From Bacteroidaceae bacterium (GTDB lineage: Bacteria; Bacteroidota; Bacteroidia; Bacteroidales; Bacteroidaceae), in assembly GCA_017617315.1 (NCBI GenBank), contig JAFZWM010000038.1:1-64000 (forward strand): DNA of 64,000 bases, in the 5' to 3' direction. The notes below the pieces were generated by a model. The model had not been told where the DNA came from and searched no databases. It was given only the letters and a program-made list of their open reading frames with translations. The position numbers and the translations under genes are program-made. Below, one piece after another: positions 15,912-25,598 of the stretch (positions are counted from its first letter, which is position 1; each line of letters begins with the position of its first letter).

Positions 15912-17891
15912 ATGATATTAGAATTACTATTTTCAACCCTTTATATTGCTCATAACAGTGATACCATCACCAACCAGTCGCACAACATCGACGAGGTAGT
16001 GGTGGTATCTACTTCAAACATACAGGGCGGCAAACGCTCTGTCAAGGGCAAGACGGCAAGCATCGACGAGCATCTTCAGCAGCTCTCGGGCGTCAGCCTG
16101 ATAAGGCGAGGAAGCTACGCATGGGAGCCGTCGGTAAACAATATGCAGACCGAACGAGTATCGACAACCATCGACGGAATGAAGATTTTCTATGCTTGTA
16201 CCGACAAGATGGACCCCGTAACGTCGTACGTTGAGAGTGGTAATCTGCAAAGCATAAGCCTCAATTCCGGACTCTTCGGCAATCCGCAGAGCACAGGAAA
16301 CATAGGCGGAAGCCTCGACCTCAAGCTTCAGAAGACGGGGTTCGACAAGAACCCTTTTCAGCTTAGTGCCAACGCCGGATACGAGACGAACGGAAACGTA
16401 AGGGTGGCAGGAGCTGACGCCGCTCTGTCGCGGCACTCGTTCTACACCAACTTCGGAGCATACTGGCGCGATGCCGACAACTACAAGGCCGGCGGCGAAG
16501 AAGTTCTGTACTCGCAGTTTACGAAAGTCAACCTCTTCGGAAACGTGGGCTTCAGACTGAAGGAGAAAAACATCGTCGAGGGTACGCTTATCTACGACAA
16601 GGCTACGGATGTGGGCTATCCAGCCCTGAACATGGATGTATCGAAGGCCGAGGCTTTCATCACCTCGCTGTCGTACCGGAGGCTGCTTGGCGGAGGCTTT
16701 CTCACTTCGTGGGAGACAAAGGCTTATTACAACCACATAACACATATAATGGACGACACCACGCGCCCCGACGTTGAGATTCACATGGATATGCCCGGCG
16801 AGAGCTGGACAGCAGGCTTGTACAGTCTGCTCGTGGCTGGCAACAGCGTTCACGACGCACAGCTGAACTACGACTTGTACTACAACCGCCTCTTTGCCGA
16901 CATGACGATGTATCCCGGAGGTGCAGCTCCGATGTACATGGTAACGTGGCCCGATGTGGGCACGCTGAACACCGGACTGGCTTTCAACGACCGTATAACG
17001 CTTTCGGGCAGGCACTCGCTCAGGCTCTCGGCAAAAATCGCCTTCCAGACGCAGAAACTGAACAACGAGGAGGGCTACAAGGCGCAGAAGGTGTTCTTCC
17101 CGAAGATGACGGACGAATATAGTCAGACAACCGGAAGGGTGGCATTGGGCTATTCATTCACGCCGAAAGACTGGCTCCTGTCGGTAGGTGCAGGGTGGGG
17201 CAGTCGCGCTCCTACGGTTACGGAGGCTTATGGATATTACCTCAACAATACGTTCGACCAGTTCGACTACATCGGCAATCCTGCTCTGAAGAACGAATCG
17301 GCGGTAGAGGTGAACGCATCGGCAAGGTTCAGCGGAATAAAACGCCTGTCGCTTCAGGTTGATGCCAATGCCTTCTTCTTCAGCAACTACATCATCGGTC
17401 ATTTCGAGAACCGCCTCAGTGCGATGACCATCGGCGCAAAGGGCGTCAAGGTGTACGGAAATCTGAATGATGCGCGCATCATCAACACAAGCCTCACGGC
17501 AAAGTGGCAGATTCTGAACGGATTGCAGCTCGACGGCACTCTGGGCTATGCCCTCGGAACGGATGACGAGGGCGACAACCTTCCGCTGATATCGCCTTTC
17601 AGCTACGGTCTGAATCTGGCTTATACAAAGGGCGATGCCCGCGTTCAGTTTGATGTGAAGGGAAACGGCCGTCAGACAAACTATGCTGCGAAGTATGGCG
17701 AGACCGAGACGCCCGATTATGTTGTGCTTGGATTGAGCGGCTCGTATAATTTTTCGCTCCGCAAGGCGTTACTAACTGTGAGGGCTGGTATTGAGAATCT
17801 GCTCGACAAGAGATATTCGGCATTTTCAGACTGGTGCGACATTCCGCAGAAGGGACGCAACTTCTACCTCAATCTTGCATGGTCGCTATGA
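15912..17891 (+). CDS. TonB-dependent receptor of the OprC/NosA copper type
   Basis: A TonB-dependent outer-membrane receptor, 659 aa from the ATG at 15912. Plug: IDEVVVVS (TonB box), LSGVSLIRRGSYAWEPSVNNM, TTIDGMKIFYACTDKMDPVTSYVE. The barrel ends in NLLDKRYSAFSDWCDIPQKGRNFYLNLAWSL. In the OprC/NosA family copper is bound by a CxxxM motif in the plug and an HxM motif in the barrel. Here CTDKM (C96, M100) and HIM (H278, M280, in YYNHITHIMDD) occupy the expected places, and the MDPVTSY context is family-like. The N-terminus is short and its signal peptide (MILELLFSTLYIAHNS) is unusual, so the start is uncertain. It follows the Met/His-rich lipoprotein and precedes a symporter by 35 bp. Confidence 0.8.
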   Translation: MILELLFSTLYIAHNSDTITNQSHNIDEVVVVSTSNIQGGKRSVKGKTASIDEHLQQLSGVSLIRRGSYAWEPSVNNMQTERVSTTIDGMKIFYACTDKMDPVTSYVESGNLQSISLNSGLFGNPQSTGNIGGSLDLKLQKTGFDKNPFQLSANAGYETNGNVRVAGADAALSRHSFYTNFGAYWRDADNYKAGGEEVLYSQFTKVNLFGNVGFRLKEKNIVEGTLIYDKATDVGYPALNMDVSKAEAFITSLSYRRLLGGGFLTSWETKAYYNHITHIMDDTTRPDVEIHMDMPGESWTAGLYSLLVAGNSVHDAQLNYDLYYNRLFADMTMYPGGAAPMYMVTWPDVGTLNTGLAFNDRITLSGRHSLRLSAKIAFQTQKLNNEEGYKAQKVFFPKMTDEYSQTTGRVALGYSFTPKDWLLSVGAGWGSRAPTVTEAYGYYLNNTFDQFDYIGNPALKNESAVEVNASARFSGIKRLSLQVDANAFFFSNYIIGHFENRLSAMTIGAKGVKVYGNLNDARIINTSLTAKWQILNGLQLDGTLGYALGTDDEGDNLPLISPFSYGLNLAYTKGDARVQFDVKGNGRQTNYAAKYGETETPDYVVLGLSGSYNFSLRKALLTVRAGIENLLDKRYSAFSDWCDIPQKGRNFYLNLAWSL

Positions 17892-17926
17892 CGTGAATTT
17901 AGGAAGCAAAAAAACAATATAAAAGG

Positions 17927-19114
17927 ATGAAAAATATAGTAATATGGATTGGAGCGCTCGTGTTGGGCGCAATTCTTGGAGTTTTGGAGATTGAATGGCT
18001 CAACGCGCTGTTTAATTTCATAGCCTCGTCGTTTACCCGGCTGTTTCAGTTCGTGGCCGTGCCAACCATCGCGCTTGCCGTGATAACCACGCTGGCATCG
18101 CTCGGCGCAAAGAACAATGCCGGAAAGATTTTCGCACATACGCTTACTTACACGCTTCTCACCACCGTTTCGGCGGCTGCCGTGGGATTGGTTCTCTACA
18201 TCATCATTGCACCCGAGAATCTTCCCGAGGAGGTTGTAAGGATGGAAAGCGTTGATGTTCCGCAGAATCTGGAGTCGCTGTCGTACTACGACCACATCTT
18301 GAATGTTATCCCGAGCAACGTTCTTCAGCCGTTCATCAACGGAAACGTGCTGAGCATTCTCATCATAGCATCTTCGGTGGGACTGGCTCTCGCCTTCATG
18401 CCGCAGAGCGAGAACAAGGATGTGCTCGTCAAATTCTTCTCAGCCTTGCAGGAACTGCTTTTCACGCTTATTCGTGCGTTGATATGGGCGTTGCCCGTCG
18501 GAATCGTGGCGTTTGCCGCCCAGTTGTCGGCTCAGATTACGGCTGGCGTAATCGTCGGCTCGCTTGGCAAGTATGTTGCGGTAATCCTTGGCGGAAACAT
18601 CATTCAGTTCTTCATCGTTCTGCCGCTGTTCCTTCTGGCTCGCGGCCTGAATCCTCTGAAGGTGTTCAGGGCAATGTCGCCGGCCGTGCTGATGGCTCTC
18701 TTCACCAAGAGCTCGGCTGCCACTCTGCCTGTAACGATGCGCTCGGCCGAGGATAATCTGGGCGTTCGTCCCGATGTGGCGCGCTTCGTTCTGCCAATCT
18801 GCACTACGATAAACATGAACGGATGCGCCGCCTTCATCTTGGTTACATCGCTCTTTGTGATGCAGAACGGAGGAACGGTTCTAACGCTCCCTACCATGCT
18901 CTTGTGGCTCGTCATCGCGGTAATCTCTGCCATCGGCAACGCCGGAGTTCCTATGGGATGCTACTTCCTCACGCTCTCGCTTATGGCCGGCAACGGCTCG
19001 CCCGTGGGCATAATGGGAATAATCCTTCCGATTTTTACGATAATTGATATGGTTGAAACAGCAGAAAACGTATGGAGCGATTCGTGCGTCTGCGCAATAG
19101 TTAATAAGAAATAA
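17927..19114 (+). CDS. DAACS-family amino-acid/dicarboxylate:cation symporter
   Basis: A 395-residue inner-membrane protein with about eight transmembrane segments and two re-entrant loops, of the glutamate transporter (DAACS/SstT) family. The first hairpin reads TKSSAATLPVTM. The motif that is NMDGT in glutamate transporters reads NMNGC here, so a cation-coupling Asp is lost, as also happens in the Ser/Thr-type branch. Substrate therefore cannot be called; a neutral or sulfur amino acid is plausible because the next gene, 14 bp on, is a Cys/Met PLP enzyme. It starts 35 bp after the copper receptor and is probably in one operon with it. Confidence 0.85.
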   Translation: MKNIVIWIGALVLGAILGVLEIEWLNALFNFIASSFTRLFQFVAVPTIALAVITTLASLGAKNNAGKIFAHTLTYTLLTTVSAAAVGLVLYIIIAPENLPEEVVRMESVDVPQNLESLSYYDHILNVIPSNVLQPFINGNVLSILIIASSVGLALAFMPQSENKDVLVKFFSALQELLFTLIRALIWALPVGIVAFAAQLSAQITAGVIVGSLGKYVAVILGGNIIQFFIVLPLFLLARGLNPLKVFRAMSPAVLMALFTKSSAATLPVTMRSAEDNLGVRPDVARFVLPICTTINMNGCAAFILVTSLFVMQNGGTVLTLPTMLLWLVIAVISAIGNAGVPMGCYFLTLSLMAGNGSPVGIMGIILPIFTIIDMVETAENVWSDSCVCAIVNKK

Positions 19115-19128
19115 AAAACAATAGAGTT

Positions 19129-20304
19129 ATGAGCAAACAGACAATAGCAACTAATACAAAATACGGTAAGAAAGATCCGTACGGAGCTTTGAGCATGCCG
19201 GTTTATCATTGTGCCGCCTTCGAGTTCGACAGCGCGCAGGCAATGGCCGATGCCTTCTGCGGAAGGGTTCTCGAGCCCGATTATTCGAGAGTGATGAACC
19301 CTACGGTTACCTTCTTCGAAGACAGAGTGAAGGCGCTTACCGATGCGCAGAATGTCTTTGCCTTCAACTCGGGCATGGCAGCCATCACAAACGCGCTGAT
19401 AGCCGTGGCGCAGAGCGGAAGTAACATCGTAACGAGCAACCATCTGTTCGGCAACACGGTTGCGCTGATAAACAAGACTCTCGGACGGCTCGGAGTAGAC
19501 GGCAAGGCTGTGAACCTTCTAGATCTCGATGCCGTTGAGGCTGCCGTAGACGAGCACACTTGCTGCATCTTCCTCGAGATTGTTACAAATCCGCAGATGG
19601 AGGTTGCCGACATTGCGGCTCTTGCCGGGATTGCGCACAAAAACGGCATTCCGCTCATTGCAGACACAACCATGATTCCGTTTACAGAGTTCGATGCAAA
19701 GGCTCTGGGCATCGACGTTCAGGTTGTGAGCAGCACGAAGTATATCTCGGGCGGAGCAACATCGCTCGGCGGACTGGTTATCGACTACGGAACGTTCGGC
19801 GTCTTTAATCAGCGCATCCGCTACGAGCTTCTGTTCAATCTGGGCGGATACATGACTCCTCATGCGGCGTATATGCAGACGCTCGGTCTGGAATCGCTCC
19901 ACGCGCGCTATGCCGTGCAGAGCAGTAACACGCTCGAACTTGCCAAGCGGCTTCGCGATGTTCCGCAGATTGTGAGTGTAAACTACATCGGGCTTGAGGA
20001 TAATCCGTTCTACGAACTGGCGCAAAGGCAGTACGGAAAGACGGGCGGCGCGATGCTCACCATCGACCTGGCCGACCGCCAGTCGTGTTACAGCTTCATA
20101 AACAATCTGAAGGTGGTTCACCGTGCCACGAATCTGTTCGACAACAAGACGCTTGCCATTCATCCGTACTCAACGATTTTCGGCACTTTCAGCGGAAGTC
20201 AAAAGAAGGCTATGGATGTTAAGGACACTACAATCCGCCTTAGCATCGGCCTTGAGGATGTTGACGACATTTTCGACGATATCGTTCAGGCTCTCAATGC
20301 CTGA
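19129..20304 (+). CDS. Cys/Met-metabolism PLP enzyme (cystathionine gamma-synthase / methionine gamma-lyase family)
   Basis: A 391-residue fold-type I PLP enzyme. Visible: YSRVMNPTV (phosphate-binding Tyr/Arg), NSGMAAI, IADTT (D179, pyridine N) and SSTKYISGG with the PLP lysine K204. Family members carry out gamma-replacement or gamma-elimination on homoserine esters, cystathionine or methionine; which one cannot be decided here. It is the last gene of the run lipoprotein, copper receptor, symporter, PLP enzyme and is followed by a strong terminator. With the MalY-type lyase at 5.8 kb, the island holds two C-S enzymes. Confidence 0.85.
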   Translation: MSKQTIATNTKYGKKDPYGALSMPVYHCAAFEFDSAQAMADAFCGRVLEPDYSRVMNPTVTFFEDRVKALTDAQNVFAFNSGMAAITNALIAVAQSGSNIVTSNHLFGNTVALINKTLGRLGVDGKAVNLLDLDAVEAAVDEHTCCIFLEIVTNPQMEVADIAALAGIAHKNGIPLIADTTMIPFTEFDAKALGIDVQVVSSTKYISGGATSLGGLVIDYGTFGVFNQRIRYELLFNLGGYMTPHAAYMQTLGLESLHARYAVQSSNTLELAKRLRDVPQIVSVNYIGLEDNPFYELAQRQYGKTGGAMLTIDLADRQSCYSFINNLKVVHRATNLFDNKTLAIHPYSTIFGTFSGSQKKAMDVKDTTIRLSIGLEDVDDIFDDIVQALNA

Positions 20305-20324
20305 CTCTTGAATAAGCGAAGTTC

Positions 20325-20368
20325 GGCTCGCGGCTTTAAAAAGAAGGCTGCGAGCCTTCTTTTTTTCT
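20325..20368 (+). terminator. Intrinsic terminator after the PLP enzyme
   Basis: GGCTCG(C)GGCTT pairs with AAGGCT(G)CGAGCC around an A-rich loop and is followed by a T-rich tract of about 10 bases. Confidence 0.85.
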
Positions 20369-20379
20369 GCTAATGATTG

Positions 20380-20401
20380 TTTGTAACCGTTTTGTAACCG
20401 C
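20380..20401 (+). promoter_or_regulatory. Two 11-bp direct repeats, OmpR/PhoB-type operator candidate
   Basis: TTTGTAACCGT (20380-20390) is followed directly by TTTGTAACCGC (20391-20401). Tandem 11-bp repeats are the usual target of OmpR/PhoB winged-helix dimers. The pair lies 67 bp before the start of a transporter that itself carries such a winged helix, which suggests autoregulation (inference). Confidence 0.6.
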
Positions 20402-20467
20402 GCAGATATGGTTTTTGTCTGTATATTTTTGTAGATTTGTTGCGAAAATTAAAACAATAACTAAAAA

Positions 20468-22459
20468 ATGACTATCGACTTAATTTTTAGGCTGCTCGGC
20501 TCGCTGGCTCTTCTCGTTTACGGAATGAAGATGATGAGCGATGCCTTGCAGAAGATGGCAGGCTCGGGTTTGAGACATGTGCTCGGAAGGATGACCTCGA
20601 ACCGCTTCAGCGGAATGTTAACCGGAACGTTTGTTACATGCGCCGTGCAGTCGTCGTCGGCAACAACGGTCATGGCGGTGTCGTTCGTCTCTGCCGGACT
20701 GCTTTCCTTGTCTCAGGCAATATCTGTAATCATGGGTGCCAACATTGGTACAACCCTCACGGCGTGGATTATGTCGCTCGGATACAGCGTAGACCTCACC
20801 AGTGTCGTCTTTCCGGCGTTTATTGCCGGCATCGTGCTCATCTGGCAGAAGAAACACCGCTTTGCAGGAGATTTCCTGTTCGGACTGGCATTCCTCTTCT
20901 GGTCGCTGGTGCTGCTTAGCGGAGTGGGCAAGAGCATGGATCTTGAGCACAACGCCGCAGTGGTAAGCTTCTTTTCTTCGTTCGATACCGACAGTTATCT
21001 CACGGTGTTCGTCTTCCTTGCCGCCGGAACAATTATCACCTGCATCGTGCAGTCGTCGGCGGCTGTGATGGCAATAACCATTCTTCTCTGCTCAACCGGG
21101 GTGCTTCCTATTTATCTGGGCATCGCGCTGGTTATGGGCGAGAATATCGGAACCACGGCAACTGCCAATCTGGCTGCGCTCGGTGCCGGAACACCTGCCC
21201 GAAGGGCGGCATTGGCGCACTTGGTTTTCAACGTCTTTGGCGTGTGCTGGATTCTGTGCGTGTTCTATCCGTTTGTCGATATGGTGTGCCGCATCGTTGG
21301 TTATTCGGTTCACGATGGCGGTCAGTCCGAGCGTATTCCGGTGGTACTTGCCCTCTTCCACACTTGCTTTAATGTACTGAATACGGCTGTCCTCATCTGG
21401 TTCATTCCGCAGATAGAGAAACTCGTATGTCGTCTTCTTCCTGATAAGGCCAACGAGAAGAAAAAACTGTCGGCCCTGCATTTTATCAACGGCGGACTGA
21501 TGTCAACGCCCGAGATTTCGGTATTGCAGGCGCAGAAGGAGATAGCGCACTTTGCCGAGCGAATGCAGCGCATGTTCGGAATGGTGCAGAGCCTGCTCGA
21601 CGAGAAGGACAGCGCGGAGTTCGACCGTCAGTACGAGCGCATTTGCAAGTACGAGGAGATTGCCGACAACATGGAGGCCGAGATTGCCGCGTATCTTGGC
21701 GAGGTAAGCAACGAGCGGCTTTCTGACGATACAAAGTCGAAGGTGCGCGATATGCTCAGGCAGATAGGCGAACTCGAATCAATAGGCGATGCCTGCTCAA
21801 AGATTGCCCGAACCATAAGGCAGCGCAAGGAAAGTCGCGAGGATTTCATGCCGCAGCAGTATACCAGCCTTCACGAGATGTTCGGACTCGTAAGCGAATC
21901 GCTCACGCAGATGATGGTGGTTATAAACGGCCGCCGCAGGGAACTCTCTATCGAGGCATCGCAGGAGATTGAACACGACATCAACGCCATGCGCGACCGC
22001 CTGAAAGCCGAGAGCATCCGAAACGTAGATGTGCGACACTATTCATATTTCATAAGTTCGAATTTCGAGGAAATTGTTTCAGACTGCGAGCGTCTGGGCG
22101 ACTATGTGATGAATGTCGTAGAGGCGCGCCTCGGAAAGGGACTTCTGTCATATCGCGGCCTTCAGGTAAACATCGACAAGAAGACGGTGATGGTCGATGG
22201 CGTTCTGGTAAGTTTCACCCGAACCGAGTTCGACCTTCTCTGCATGCTTCTGGCAAACCGCGGAAATGTGGTGTCGCGCCAGCAGCTTATGTCGAGAATA
22301 TGGGAGGGCGTTGTAGTAACCGAGCGCACCATAAACGTAAATATCGCGCGCATGCGCAAGAAACTCGGACAGTATTCGCAGAATGTGGTAAGCCGTCAGG
22401 GCTTCGGCTACTGTTTCGACGAAAATCCCGAAAAGTTTAACCCGACAGAAAATATTTAG
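20468..22459 (+). CDS. Na/Pi-cotransporter (NptA-type) - PhoU - OmpR-type winged-helix fusion
   Basis: A 663-residue protein with three parts in one uninterrupted frame. Residues 1-320: Na/Pi-cotransporter membrane domain with the paired QSSSATT (61-67) and QSSAAV (195-200) motifs and GANIGTT/GENIGTT (90, 224). Residues about 345-555: PhoU-like helical domain (EHDINAMRDRLKAE; ISSNFEEIVSDCERLGDYVMNV). Residues about 563-651: an OmpR/PhoB C-terminal DNA-binding domain, with SFTRTEFDLLCMLLANRG, VVSRQQLMSRIWEG, recognition helix RTINVNIARMRKKL and the wing RQGFGYCF. NptA-PhoU proteins are common; a DNA-binding tail is not usual to my knowledge. It would make a membrane-bound transporter-sensor acting on DNA. 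A tandem 11-bp repeat lies upstream. It is probably monocistronic. Confidence 0.88.
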   Translation: MTIDLIFRLLGSLALLVYGMKMMSDALQKMAGSGLRHVLGRMTSNRFSGMLTGTFVTCAVQSSSATTVMAVSFVSAGLLSLSQAISVIMGANIGTTLTAWIMSLGYSVDLTSVVFPAFIAGIVLIWQKKHRFAGDFLFGLAFLFWSLVLLSGVGKSMDLEHNAAVVSFFSSFDTDSYLTVFVFLAAGTIITCIVQSSAAVMAITILLCSTGVLPIYLGIALVMGENIGTTATANLAALGAGTPARRAALAHLVFNVFGVCWILCVFYPFVDMVCRIVGYSVHDGGQSERIPVVLALFHTCFNVLNTAVLIWFIPQIEKLVCRLLPDKANEKKKLSALHFINGGLMSTPEISVLQAQKEIAHFAERMQRMFGMVQSLLDEKDSAEFDRQYERICKYEEIADNMEAEIAAYLGEVSNERLSDDTKSKVRDMLRQIGELESIGDACSKIARTIRQRKESREDFMPQQYTSLHEMFGLVSESLTQMMVVINGRRRELSIEASQEIEHDINAMRDRLKAESIRNVDVRHYSYFISSNFEEIVSDCERLGDYVMNVVEARLGKGLLSYRGLQVNIDKKTVMVDGVLVSFTRTEFDLLCMLLANRGNVVSRQQLMSRIWEGVVVTERTINVNIARMRKKLGQYSQNVVSRQGFGYCFDENPEKFNPTENI

Positions 22460-22510
22460 CCGATTTATACCATCTATTTGAAAAATTATCACTAATTTTG
22501 CGCGCAATAA

Positions 22511-24007
<1,497 letters not shown>

Positions 24008-24037
24008 TCTGATTCTGAAAAATAATATTAAAATACA

Positions 24038-24080
24038 AAGAAGAGAGCATTTTTATTGAATGTTCTCTTCTTATTTTTTT
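24038..24080 (+). terminator. Intrinsic terminator after guaB
   Basis: AAGAAGAGAGCAT pairs with ATGTTCTCTTCTT (one G-U), followed by a T-run. The -33 element of the next promoter falls inside its loop. Confidence 0.85.
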
Positions 24081-24089
24081 GTATATTTG
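24056..24089 (+). promoter_or_regulatory. Promoter of the SurA/OstA gene run, overlapping the guaB terminator
   Basis: TTG (24056-24058), 23 bp, TATATTTG (24082-24089), about 30 bp before the first start codon. The spacing is at the long end for Bacteroidetes. Confidence 0.5.
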
Positions 24090-24117
24090 CGCCCGAATAT
24101 TGATTTAAACCTAAAAA

Positions 24118-25545
24118 ATGACTTTGAAAAGTAGTCTTTTGTTTTTTCTCGTTCTTGTAGGCTCTGTCCATCTCGCGGCGCAAGACCCTGTGGTGATGAG
24201 GATTAACGGCAAGAATGTGCTTCGTTCGGAGTTCGAATATTCGTTCAACAAAAACAACAACGGCGACATCCGCAGCCTTAAGGCTATTATGGACTATGTG
24301 CCGATGTTTGTCGACTACAAGCTGAAGGTGGCTGCCGCCGAAGATGCCGGCTACGATACTCTGGCCACGTTCCGGAACGAATTCAGCATGTACCGAAACC
24401 AGCAGATTCGTCCGCTCATTGCCGACCAAGGCTTTGCCGAGCAGAAGGCCATTGAGTATTACAACAATCTTTATGCCGAGACCGAACCCGACGGAGTGGT
24501 CAAGGTGGCTCACATCCTTCTGAGGGTGGGAGTGAACGAGCCAGAATCCAAGCGGACTGTTGTAAAGAACAGGGCTGATTCCATTTATCAGGCATTGTTG
24601 CGCGGAGCCGATTTCGCGCAGATGGCACGGCGCTACTCGCAAGATGCGGCAAGTGCGGCTAACGGCGGCGAACTTCCGTGGTTCGGCAAGTATCGCACGC
24701 TCAAGGAGTTCGAAGAGGTGGCTTTTGCCATGAGCAACGGACAACTCTCTCGCGTGTTCGTTACTCCGCTCGGCTTTCACATCGTAAAGAAGATTGGCTT
24801 CAAGCATCTTGAACCGTATCCGCAGCTCCGTTCGTCGCTCATAGCAAAGATGCTTGCCAGCGGACTTGCCGACCAAGGAGCCGATGCACGGATAAACCAG
24901 ATTATTCAGGCCTCGGGCTACACTCTTACGGCCGAGCAGGTTATGCAGCAGCTCACCGACGAGCAGACAGCGCGCGACATCAATCTGAAATATCTAATTC
25001 AGGAATATCGCGAAGGACTTCTGCTCTTCGAGGCATCGCAGCGCGAAGTGTGGGACAAGGCCGCAGCCGACGAGGGCGCGCTCGACCACTTCTACCGTCT
25101 GCACGAGAGCGAGTATCTGTGGGTTTCGCCGCGATTCAAGGGGTTGGTTATACATTGCACCGACAAGGAGGTTGCAAAGCGCGTCAGGGCGGCTCTGAAG
25201 AAGCAGCCCGAAGACCGGTGGGAGAACATCATCGAGACGCAGATAAACACGCCTTCCGAGAAGCTGTGCCGGGTAGAGAAAGGCATTTTCAGGCAAGGCG
25301 ACCATCAGTCGGTAGACAATGCCATCTTCAAGCAGAAGAATGCCGAGCTGAAGAAGTATGAAACCTATCCCGAGGTGATTCTCGAGGGGCGCAAGATTGC
25401 CCAGCCCGAAAGCTATCGCGATGTAAAGACTCAACTGGTAAAAGACTATCAGAAAGTGCTCGAAGACGGCTGGATTAACGCTCTGAGAAAAAAATATCCG
25501 GTTGAAATAAAACAAGAAGCTTTAAAAACCGTTAATAATCATTGA
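24118..25545 (+). CDS. Periplasmic peptidylprolyl isomerase (PpiC/SurA type)
   Basis: A secreted 475-residue folding factor with a signal peptide (to VHLAAQ). The N-terminal SurA-like helical part starts PVVMRINGKNVLRSEFEYSFNKN. A parvulin domain follows (VKVAHILLRVGVNE; ADFAQMARRYSQDAAS; NGGELPWFG; FEEVAFAMSNGQLSRVFVTPLGFHIVK, about residues 135-245). The last 200 residues are charged and less typical. Such proteins chaperone outer-membrane barrels in the periplasm. It is followed after 53 bp by a second, similar gene and probably shares a transcript with it. Confidence 0.85.
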   Translation: MTLKSSLLFFLVLVGSVHLAAQDPVVMRINGKNVLRSEFEYSFNKNNNGDIRSLKAIMDYVPMFVDYKLKVAAAEDAGYDTLATFRNEFSMYRNQQIRPLIADQGFAEQKAIEYYNNLYAETEPDGVVKVAHILLRVGVNEPESKRTVVKNRADSIYQALLRGADFAQMARRYSQDAASAANGGELPWFGKYRTLKEFEEVAFAMSNGQLSRVFVTPLGFHIVKKIGFKHLEPYPQLRSSLIAKMLASGLADQGADARINQIIQASGYTLTAEQVMQQLTDEQTARDINLKYLIQEYREGLLLFEASQREVWDKAAADEGALDHFYRLHESEYLWVSPRFKGLVIHCTDKEVAKRVRAALKKQPEDRWENIIETQINTPSEKLCRVEKGIFRQGDHQSVDNAIFKQKNAELKKYETYPEVILEGRKIAQPESYRDVKTQLVKDYQKVLEDGWINALRKKYPVEIKQEALKTVNNH

Positions 25546-25598
25546 AATAATTTTTTTTGTATTATCTTCGCACCGAAGATTTATTTATTGTAATAAAA

